Source of the DNA: Bacteroidales bacterium | GTDB taxonomy: Bacteria > Bacteroidota > Bacteroidia > Bacteroidales > UBA1715 | NCBI GenBank assembly: GCA_017618935.1 | Contig: JAFZTG010000157.1 | Coordinates: 1-16,017 of the forward strand | DNA: 16,017 bases | Reading direction: 5' to 3' | Program-made: the position numbers and the translations under genes | Shown: piece after piece, positions 6,384 to 13,192 of the stretch | Layout: each line of letters starts with the position of its first letter | How positions within the stretch are numbered: position 1 is the stretch's first letter | The notes under the pieces: model-generated | What the model was told of the DNA's origin: nothing | The model's database searches: none | What the model saw: only the letters and a program-made list of their open reading frames with translations

Positions 6384-7391
6384 TTAATTCTTTTTTCCCA
6401 ATCTTAAAAAAGATTGCATTTTTTTATATACAGAATTTTCTTTTTTCTGCTGAAAATCGTTAATCAATTGACTTATCGCTTCTTGCATATCTCTTGCATT
6501 TTGAAATCGTTGCGTTTGTGCATTGTACAGAAATTTCATTCGTGCTTCGGTTTTGTATCGCATTGGCGGAGAACTGAAGATATGTTTTGCCGTTGCTTTC
6601 TGCAAGAACGGGAAGATTTGTTTGTCGATTCTATGGTGTCTTTTGAGCGGGTACGACAATTGCATATTGATAATCAGGTTTTTGTCCTCGTTTTCGCAGA
6701 TAAACGCGTGTTCTCGGGCAAACGATTCGTAGAGCGTCATTCCCAAACTGTACAAATCGGTCGTTTCGTTGATGAGTGGTTTGCATTGCAGTACGAGTTC
6801 TGGTGCCGAATAATACAATGCGTAGGGGATAGATGGAAAATTCAGTATGTTTTGCCCGTTGACCTGCGCATATTCAAAGTTAAGCAGTTTTACTGTCGGG
6901 TTTTCCACGTCGATTTGCCCCAATTCGTTTGCAACGAGAAAAACGGTGCTTGGTTGAATCCTTCGGTGAATGATTTTATTCTTATGAAGTACCGACAATA
7001 TTTCGCACACTTTTTCTGTCACTTTGAGTAGGAATACGGCGTTACGCAAATGAGGATAATCGCCAGAAAAAGCCACTTGGTGCAAGTCCATTCCAATCAG
7101 TTGTTCGCGGACGAAGAAAATGCCGCTTTCTGTCGTGATGCAATCGTAGGTTTGCACAATTCCTGAATGTAGCTGATTTAGTCCGTCAAATATTGATTGT
7201 ATGATTTCTTGGTGTTGTTTATTGATAATTAGTTTTGTATCGGCTATGTAACGGATAATTACAGGTTGTTCGTTTTGTTCACATTTCCCGTGAAATAGTA
7301 TGCCTAAATCTTGGGCTGTCGTTTCGTCTTCTTCGGGCAATTCAAAATCAAATACGTACGAATATTTTCTTCCGTGGATTGTCTGTAACAT
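6384..7391 (-). CDS. Protein-kinase-fold protein lacking catalytic residues (pseudokinase)
   Basis: This 335-residue cytoplasmic protein has the eukaryotic-type Ser/Thr kinase fold, but the catalytic residues are replaced. The beta-3 Lys is Arg47 (VIIRYI). The HRDLKxxN loop reads HRRIQPST (142-149), so the catalytic Asp is Arg, the Lys is Gln and the Asn is Thr. DFG is NFE (171-173). The glycine loop is not recognisable. Structural motifs remain: APE (196-198), DLYSLG (212-217) with its buried Asp, and an Arg near the end of the core (278). The C-terminal RFQNARDMQEAI (295-306) matches the usual end of a bacterial kinase domain. After it comes a short basic tail, with no membrane segment or sensor domain. 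The ATG at 7391 is 1 nt after the DUF389 stop, so translation is probably coupled. It may bind a partner or a ligand without phosphorylating. Residual activity by an unusual mechanism, as in some known pseudokinases, cannot be excluded. Confidence 0.8.
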   Translation of the reverse strand: MLQTIHGRKYSYVFDFELPEEDETTAQDLGILFHGKCEQNEQPVIIRYIADTKLIINKQHQEIIQSIFDGLNQLHSGIVQTYDCITTESGIFFVREQLIGMDLHQVAFSGDYPHLRNAVFLLKVTEKVCEILSVLHKNKIIHRRIQPSTVFLVANELGQIDVENPTVKLLNFEYAQVNGQNILNFPSIPYALYYSAPELVLQCKPLINETTDLYSLGMTLYESFAREHAFICENEDKNLIINMQLSYPLKRHHRIDKQIFPFLQKATAKHIFSSPPMRYKTEARMKFLYNAQTQRFQNARDMQEAISQLINDFQQKKENSVYKKMQSFLRLGKKN

Positions 7392-7392
7392 C

Positions 7393-8751
7393 TTATTGCT
7401 CGTTAATGATTTGAATGTTAGGTTCTTCCAATCGTGTTTTTACCCATGAAGAGATTTGTGTCAGCGTTTGCTCTGTCGGCTTGTTGTTCCAATAGATGGT
7501 GAGTGTCGGAACTTTTTTCGTCGTATTGTCGGAAATGTTGATTTGTTCCGTTTCGCCCAAGGCAATCTTTTCTATGTCGGGGAAGAGCGACTGTAATTCT
7601 TTTGCGAATTTCTGCATGCCGTTGCTTGACTGGATTGAAAGGTCGGCAATCTGGTTTTGCAGGGCAGTGATGATGGAATCGCTTTTTGCCAAATCCTCGT
7701 CTTTTTTTGTCAATAAATCTTGTATCAGCTGTGACTGGTTGTTTAGGTCGATTGTCGTCGCTCCCGCTTGCTTTATGCTCAGATTAACTTCTTCAAGTCC
7801 GTAATCGTTCAGGGATTTGTGTAAATAGTGCTTTTGCTCGTCAGACAATGGTTTTCCGACGAATGCGAGTTCTATTTTCTTGGAATTATAATTCATCGAA
7901 CTTTTTATGACTTGCACTTCGGAGAAGTATTCACTTTGTTCGATGTGCGAGACGTATTTTTTCGCGAATGTGTTGAATGCTGCTTCTCTTACGACGTTTA
8001 TAGCCATAAACACGCTGGGGATAATGACGATGATGGAGAAGAACATAATGGTTCTTCGTACCGTTTTTCTCCGTTTGTCGTCAACGTAGATTTTTTCGGG
8101 GAAATTGAGGTGTTTTACGATGAGGAATGTGGCTAAGGCGATGAAAAATGAGTTTATGAAAAACAGGTAAAATGCACCCCAGAAATAATTCAGTTGTCCG
8201 GTTCCAAGACCATATCCTGCCGTGCAGAGTGGAGGCATCAATGCCGTGGCGATTGCCACACCCGAAACGACGGTGGTCATTTCTTTCTTACGTGAAGAGG
8301 CGACGATTCCTGCGGCACCACCAAACGAGGCGATAAGAACGTCGAACACCGTAGGACGAGTTCTTGCCAAAAGTTCTGATTGAGCGTCGGTAAGTGGTGT
8401 AAGGGTAAAGTATAATGTTGACACCAACAAACTGATAAACGTCATTAACAAAAGATTCTTCAATGATTTTTTCAGCAGTTTCAAGTCGTTGATGCCAATC
8501 GCCAATCCCATTCCCATGATTGGTCCCATAAGGGGTGATACGAGCATGGCACCGATAATTACTGCCGTAGAGTTAACGTTGAGTCCGATAGATGCCAAAA
8601 AAATCGCAAAAACTAAAATCCACACGTTCACACCCTTAAATTCTATGTTTTGTGAGATGTTGAAAATAGTTGCCTCCGCATCACTACCTTGCTTAATGTT
8701 TACAAGGTTTTTGAAGCGATTCGTTATGCTTGAGAAATCTGCTTTTGCCAT
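7393..8751 (-). CDS. DUF389-family integral membrane protein
   Basis: DUF389 proteins (TIGR00341-like) are multi-pass membrane proteins of unknown function. This 452-residue copy has about seven membrane segments, roughly 42-58, 62-85, 98-118, 134-152, 160-180, 188-213 and 233-255. It carries the family's conserved VIIGAMLVSPLMGPI (64-78) and ATALMPPLCTAG (168-179). A soluble C-terminal region of about 190 residues follows, with a probable coiled coil near 340-372. I chose the ATG at 8751. An upstream start at 8880 would add 43 Lys/Phe-rich residues, overlap the divergent gene region and displace the promoter candidate. It is the first gene of the operon with the pseudokinase and the dehydrogenase. 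A transporter or membrane sensor role is plausible from the fold but not shown by the sequence. Confidence 0.9.
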   Translation of the reverse strand: MAKADFSSITNRFKNLVNIKQGSDAEATIFNISQNIEFKGVNVWILVFAIFLASIGLNVNSTAVIIGAMLVSPLMGPIMGMGLAIGINDLKLLKKSLKNLLLMTFISLLVSTLYFTLTPLTDAQSELLARTRPTVFDVLIASFGGAAGIVASSRKKEMTTVVSGVAIATALMPPLCTAGYGLGTGQLNYFWGAFYLFFINSFFIALATFLIVKHLNFPEKIYVDDKRRKTVRRTIMFFSIIVIIPSVFMAINVVREAAFNTFAKKYVSHIEQSEYFSEVQVIKSSMNYNSKKIELAFVGKPLSDEQKHYLHKSLNDYGLEEVNLSIKQAGATTIDLNNQSQLIQDLLTKKDEDLAKSDSIITALQNQIADLSIQSSNGMQKFAKELQSLFPDIEKIALGETEQINISDNTTKKVPTLTIYWNNKPTEQTLTQISSWVKTRLEEPNIQIINEQ

Positions 8752-8768
8752 ACAAAAATGTTTCTGTC

Positions 8769-8800
8769 GCAAGGTACGAAAAAAAAGTTCTTTCGTCAAG
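8769..8800 (-). promoter_or_regulatory. Candidate promoter of the DUF389 operon
   Basis: On the minus strand CTTGACG (8800-8794) precedes TACCTTGC (8776-8769), with 20 nt between CTTG and TACC. This is a near match to TTTG-N19-TAnnTTTG with a shortened -7 element. It would give a leader of about 10 nt before the ATG at 8751. It is the only reasonable candidate for the three-gene operon, but the match is imperfect. Confidence 0.35.
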
Positions 8801-8824
8801 ATGAACAAAGTTTTTTTAGGTTTA

Positions 8825-8854
8825 TAAGTTTTTGAAAACTTAGTGAAGCTCACT
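8825..8854. promoter_or_regulatory. Two adjacent dyads in the divergent intergenic region
   Basis: TAAGTTTT-tg-AAAACTTA (8825-8842) is a perfect 8-bp dyad with a 2-nt centre. It adjoins AGTGA-agc-TCACT (8842-8854), a 5-bp dyad. Both lie in the 155-bp spacer between two divergent start codons. The tiny centre of the first suits a protein-binding operator better than a hairpin. No regulator is encoded in the window, and no consensus promoter for the rightward gene is visible. Confidence 0.35.
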
Positions 8855-8906
8855 GAAAATGACGTGTGATTTTTCTTCAAATTTGTGCGTTATAGAGTGT
8901 AAAAGT

Positions 8907-11900
8907 ATGAATAAGGTAAAATATGCTTTCATAGTGCTGTTCTGCGGGTGCGGAATGGCGGTTTCGGCTCAAAAATATGAGATGTCGAAGGATGATTATT
9001 CTTTGGCTGTGTATTTGTTTGAAAATCAGAAATATAGTGCTGCGCAACAGCATTTTAACGCATTTTTGAAATCGGATGCGAATCTCAATCGGGAACAAAA
9101 AATCGACGCAGAATTTTACGCTTCGGTGTGTGCCTTGCGTTTGTTCAATCCCGACGGATTGTTTTTGATGAATCAATTTGTAGAAAATAATCCTGAGAGC
9201 CCTCGCTTGTATAAGGCGTATTTTGAGGCTGCAAATTACTTGTTTCACGAACAGCAATACGAACAGGCGTTGGATTTCTATCAAAAAGCTGATGTTCAGA
9301 GATTCACGAATAGCGAGGTTTTGGAGTATTTATATAAGAAAGGGTATTCGTATTACAAGATGAATGAAATCGCCGTGAATGCGGGCGAGCCGAAGGCAAA
9401 CACGATTTATGCAGAAAAATCATCGTATTATGAATTGGCAAAACCGCTCTTCAAAGAGGTGAAAGATGCGACAAACACCCCGTATGCCGAAAATGCCTTG
9501 TTCTATTATTCGTATTTGGAATACGTCGATGGAAATTATGATGTTGCGATGACGGGATTTGAAAGTTTGGCCGATTCATCAATGTTTGCCCCGGTTGTTG
9601 CTCCTTATATTTGTCAGATTTATTATCAGAATGGCGAATACGACAAATTGATTCAATATGGGAAAAAGGTGGAAACGTCGGTGAATCCCAAATATCTTGG
9701 CGATGTGTATCGTGTGATGGCGGGTGCATATTACAAGACAATGCAGTATCAGCAGGCATTGCCATATTACGAGAAATATTTCGCTTCTTCGCCGGCTCCC
9801 ACCAAAGTTGAATACTACGAAATGGGGCAGTTGTACTATCGTCTGGGTGAATATCAGAATGCGATAGACAAATTCCAGAAAGTTACTTCCGAAAATGACA
9901 CGATTGCGCAAAACGCCTATTATCACATGGCTGACTGCTATTTGAAACTGTCACAGAAAGAAAAGGCGAGAAACGTGTTCTTTGCGTGTATGGGTTACGA
10001 CGTATTTCCCGAAATTAAGGAAGATGCAATGTTTTGTTATGCAAAACTGACGTATGAACTCTCGTTTGCTCCGTTCAATGAGGCGATTACGGCAATGCGT
10101 ACGTTTATGGATACTTATCCGAAGTCAAAATATAAAGACGAGGCAAACGGCTTGATGGTGAAAATTTATATGTCGTCGAAAAATTACGGCGATGCGCTGC
10201 GATCGTTGGAAAGCATAGGCACGCTGACGAGCGATTTGAAGATGGCATATCAGCAAATTGCCTATTATCGCGGACTTGAGTTGTTCAACAATCTGGAATA
10301 TCAGGCAGCGATTTATATGTTGGACAAGTCAATGGAATATGGCATTTACGACAGAACAATCAATTCGTATTGTACGTATTGGAAAGCCGAAGCAAACTAC
10401 AAATTGAACAAATATGCCGAAGCACAGAAATTGTTCAAAGATTATGTGGTTATGCAAGGTGCTTTTGGCACGCAGGAATATGAACGTTCACATTATAATA
10501 TTGCTTATACCTATTTCGAGGAAGAAGCGTATTCTTCGGCCGCAATGTGGTTCCGAAAATATGTGGATATGGCAAAAGACAAGAAATCGGATATTTATAC
10601 TGATGCGTTGATTCGTACGGGTGACAGTTATTATATGTTGAAGGATTTTTCGATGGCTGTGAAATACTACGACCAGGCAGTGAAGATTGGACGATTTGAT
10701 GTTGAATATGCGTTGTTTCAAAAGGCCTTTTGTCAGGGATTGGATGACAATCAGTCGGGAAAAATCGAAACTTTGTCCGCTTTCTTGAATACCTACGTCA
10801 ATTCTTCGTATTACGATGATGCTTTGTATGAACAAGCCGATGCGTATATGAAAACGGGTAAGAACGACAAGGCTGTAGAAAACTATAAGAATATCATAAA
10901 CAATTATAAATCAAGTTCATACGTAAAACGTGCTTTGTTGCAATATGCCTTGATAGAGTACAATGGTTCAAATATTGATAACGCTCTCACGATGTATAAA
11001 GGTATTGTGGAACAATATCCAGGCTCTCAGGAGTCGATGACGGCGTTGAATATGATTCAGAATATCTATCGTAAGAAAAACGATATTGATTCGTTCTCTA
11101 ACTACTTGAAACAGATTGGCGGTTACGACAATGTTACCGAAGCCCAGTTGGATTCTTTGAGTTTTGAAGTCGCACAAGAACTATATTTGGACGGTGATTG
11201 TGAAAAGGCCATGCCGTTGTTTAAGAGTTATTTGCAGAAATATGGTGACGGATTCTTTAAAATCAACGTACATTATTATTTAGGCGATTGTTTGTATAAT
11301 CGTGGTTATCTGACCGACGCCTTGCCACATTTTGAATATGTGTTGCAACAACCTCATAGTGGTTTCACGGAACAATCGTTGGTATATGCGTCGCAAATCT
11401 TGATGACGTATTTCCGTTACGAACAGGCAGTTCCGTATTTAGTTCAATTGGAAACCGTTGCCGAGGCGAAACCAAACGTGTTGCTTTCTCGTAAGTTGCA
11501 AATCGAGGCATATTCGAAAATGAAGGAATATAGAAAGTTGGTCGAGGTTGTGGAGAACTTTATCGTTACCGAAAAAGTAACCGAAAACGATAAGCGTTGG
11601 GCTAATATGAATGCCGCAATTGCTTACGATTCTTTGGCCGATACCACAAATGCCTTGGTGAAATATCGTACAGTGGCTGTGGAATCTTCGACAGCTGAAG
11701 GTTCGGAGGCAAAATATAGGGTAGCGTCCATTTTATTTAATCAAAATCGATATGAGGAAGCAGAACGAGAAATACTCGATTTCTTGGAAAAAAGTTCTTC
11801 ACATCAGTATTGGTTAGGAAAATCTTACATTTTGTGGGCTCGCATATTTATGGCTCGGAATGAATTGTTCCAGGCACGTTATACGTTACAAAACGTGTTG

Positions 11901-12032
11901 CAGCATTACAAAAATCAAGACGATGGCATTATTGCCGAAGTGAACGACACCTTGGACGAAATCACCGATATTGAAATGGCTCAGAAGGCACAAGAATCTC
12001 AATCGGTGGAAATTGATATGGAAAATAAGTAG
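8907..12032 (+). CDS. Large secreted tetratricopeptide-repeat protein
   Basis: This 1041-residue protein is exported: residues 1-21 are a signal peptide with a probable cleavage after VSA (19-21), leaving an N-terminal Gln. Nearly all the rest is TPR-like helical pairs. Clear units lie near 104-128, 194-222, 266-293, 301-326, 334-361, 486-514, 527-553, 566-592, 637-667 and 673-707. Each has the Gly/Ala-Tyr-Ala spacing and a terminal Tyr or Phe, and further units run towards the C-terminus. TPR solenoids bind other proteins, so a periplasmic or outer-membrane scaffold is likely. Similar proteins of about 1000 residues are common in Bacteroidota, but their role is not established. I chose the ATG at 8907 because it starts the signal peptide; the frame is open upstream to 8859, but that extension has no signal-peptide character. 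It is divergent from the DUF389 operon. The symporter gene 83 nt downstream has its own promoter. Confidence 0.88.
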   Translation: MNKVKYAFIVLFCGCGMAVSAQKYEMSKDDYSLAVYLFENQKYSAAQQHFNAFLKSDANLNREQKIDAEFYASVCALRLFNPDGLFLMNQFVENNPESPRLYKAYFEAANYLFHEQQYEQALDFYQKADVQRFTNSEVLEYLYKKGYSYYKMNEIAVNAGEPKANTIYAEKSSYYELAKPLFKEVKDATNTPYAENALFYYSYLEYVDGNYDVAMTGFESLADSSMFAPVVAPYICQIYYQNGEYDKLIQYGKKVETSVNPKYLGDVYRVMAGAYYKTMQYQQALPYYEKYFASSPAPTKVEYYEMGQLYYRLGEYQNAIDKFQKVTSENDTIAQNAYYHMADCYLKLSQKEKARNVFFACMGYDVFPEIKEDAMFCYAKLTYELSFAPFNEAITAMRTFMDTYPKSKYKDEANGLMVKIYMSSKNYGDALRSLESIGTLTSDLKMAYQQIAYYRGLELFNNLEYQAAIYMLDKSMEYGIYDRTINSYCTYWKAEANYKLNKYAEAQKLFKDYVVMQGAFGTQEYERSHYNIAYTYFEEEAYSSAAMWFRKYVDMAKDKKSDIYTDALIRTGDSYYMLKDFSMAVKYYDQAVKIGRFDVEYALFQKAFCQGLDDNQSGKIETLSAFLNTYVNSSYYDDALYEQADAYMKTGKNDKAVENYKNIINNYKSSSYVKRALLQYALIEYNGSNIDNALTMYKGIVEQYPGSQESMTALNMIQNIYRKKNDIDSFSNYLKQIGGYDNVTEAQLDSLSFEVAQELYLDGDCEKAMPLFKSYLQKYGDGFFKINVHYYLGDCLYNRGYLTDALPHFEYVLQQPHSGFTEQSLVYASQILMTYFRYEQAVPYLVQLETVAEAKPNVLLSRKLQIEAYSKMKEYRKLVEVVENFIVTEKVTENDKRWANMNAAIAYDSLADTTNALVKYRTVAVESSTAEGSEAKYRVASILFNQNRYEEAEREILDFLEKSSSHQYWLGKSYILWARIFMARNELFQARYTLQNVLQHYKNQDDGIIAEVNDTLDEITDIEMAQKAQESQSVEIDMENK

Positions 12033-12067
12033 AGACTTTGCACGAAATCAGTTCCTTTCTTGTCGTG

Positions 12068-12097
12068 TTGCATATTGAAAAGAGATTGCTACATTTG
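12068..12097 (+). promoter_or_regulatory. Bacteroidota-type promoter of the symporter gene
   Basis: TTG (12068-12070) is followed by exactly 19 nt and then TACATTTG (12090-12097), a full match to the -7 consensus TAnnTTTG. Transcription would start near 12102-12105, about 12 nt before the ATG at 12116. Spacing and motif match the LOG gene promoter, which shows that the symporter can be transcribed independently of the TPR gene upstream. Confidence 0.7.
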
Positions 12098-12115
12098 CAT
12101 TCAAATTTTTGAACT

Positions 12116-13075
12116 ATGAAGGTCTTACAAAAGATTAGTCAGTTCCTTTCGAATTACACGTCGCTATTCATTATTGCCATTGCCATAATCACGGCATTTT
12201 TCCCGACGTTGTTCGTGTGGGTGAAAGGTGACATTCAGTCATTGATTTTAGGATTAATCATGTTGTCGATGGGAATGACGTTGACGACGGATGACTTCAA
12301 AATTCTGGTCTCCAAACCTGTTGACATTATTGTTGGCGCATTGGCTCAATATACCTTGATGCCGACAATAGCATTTACATTGACTAAAATTTTCGGACTT
12401 GATCCTGCCATAGGCGTGGGTTTGATTTTGGTGGGTTGTTGTCCTGGTGGCGTTTCGTCAAACATTATGTCGTTCCTGTGTCGTGGCGATGTGGCGTTTT
12501 CGGTGGGAATGACGACGGTTACGACCTTGTTGTCGCCAATCGTCACGCCAATTTTGGTACTATTGTTGGCTGGACAATCCATTGACGTTGATGCATGGGG
12601 AATGTTTCGCTCCATTCTTTTGGTTACCTTGTTGCCTGTAACAATAGGTTTTTTGCTGAATCTGTTCTTTGGCAAAAAAGAATCGTTCGGTGAGGTGCGG
12701 AAAATAATGCCGGGTGTTTCGGTGCTTGGTTTGGCTTGCATTGTGGGAGGTGTTGTCGCTGTGAATGGTAGTCATTTCTTTACGTCGGGACTTGTGATTT
12801 TTGTCGCTATATTTTTCCATAATGCAATTGGCTATTTGTTGGGCTTTATTGTGGGAAAAGGTTTGCGGATGGGTACGGCAAAAAATCGTACAATTGCAAT
12901 CGAAGTCGGTATGCAAAACGCTGGCTTGGCGACAAATTTGGCTTCGAAACATTTTACCGCTCTTCCCGAAGCTGCCGTTGTGGCAGCCGTTTCGTGTGTA
13001 TGGCACTCGATTTCGGGAACTATTCTTGCAAATCTCTTTGTTCGTTGGGATAATTACAAATCCAAGAACGTGTAA
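12116..13075 (+). CDS. Bile acid:sodium symporter (BASS) family transporter
   Basis: This 319-residue inner-membrane transporter belongs to the BASS family, which moves bile acids or other organic anions such as pantothenate or 2-ketoacids with sodium. The hallmark motifs are GCCPGGVSSN (107-116) and EVGMQNAGLATNLA (263-276). By comparison with the bacterial ASBT structure, every sodium-binding side chain I can place is present: Q78, S115, N116, S129, T133, E263 and Q267. Na+ coupling is therefore very likely. About nine or ten membrane segments cover most of the length, and a short basic tail ends the protein. The substrate cannot be deduced. The neighbours (a TPR protein and a surface repeat protein) do not suggest one; the gene has its own promoter and appears to stand alone. 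Confidence 0.94.
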   Translation: MKVLQKISQFLSNYTSLFIIAIAIITAFFPTLFVWVKGDIQSLILGLIMLSMGMTLTTDDFKILVSKPVDIIVGALAQYTLMPTIAFTLTKIFGLDPAIGVGLILVGCCPGGVSSNIMSFLCRGDVAFSVGMTTVTTLLSPIVTPILVLLLAGQSIDVDAWGMFRSILLVTLLPVTIGFLLNLFFGKKESFGEVRKIMPGVSVLGLACIVGGVVAVNGSHFFTSGLVIFVAIFFHNAIGYLLGFIVGKGLRMGTAKNRTIAIEVGMQNAGLATNLASKHFTALPEAAVVAAVSCVWHSISGTILANLFVRWDNYKSKNV

Positions 13076-13192
13076 AACGTGTTTTTGTGGTATGAGATTT
13101 CGGATAATGGGGTGAATTTTGCCTCGTTTTTCTGAAAAAATTGTAATTTGCAAACGAAATTTAATACTGAAATAATTACAAACAGATATAAA

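Noticed and set aside
8752..8880. Upstream extension of the DUF389 gene to a start at 8880
   Set aside because: The extra 43 residues are Lys/Phe-rich without family similarity and would run through the promoter candidate and the divergent dyads.
8877..8884. CAAATTTG as a -7 element for the TPR gene
   Set aside because: The first base deviates from TAnnTTTG and there is no TTTG about 19 nt upstream.
13117..13151. Promoter for the surface protein (TTTTG with TAATTTGC)
   Set aside because: The -7 element is one base short of TAnnTTTG and the spacer is 22 nt, too far from the usual 19-20 to call.
12346..13153. Two minus-strand open frames (131 and 197 codons)
   Set aside because: They are antisense to the symporter gene, whose sodium-site residues are all conserved; the antisense translations look random.
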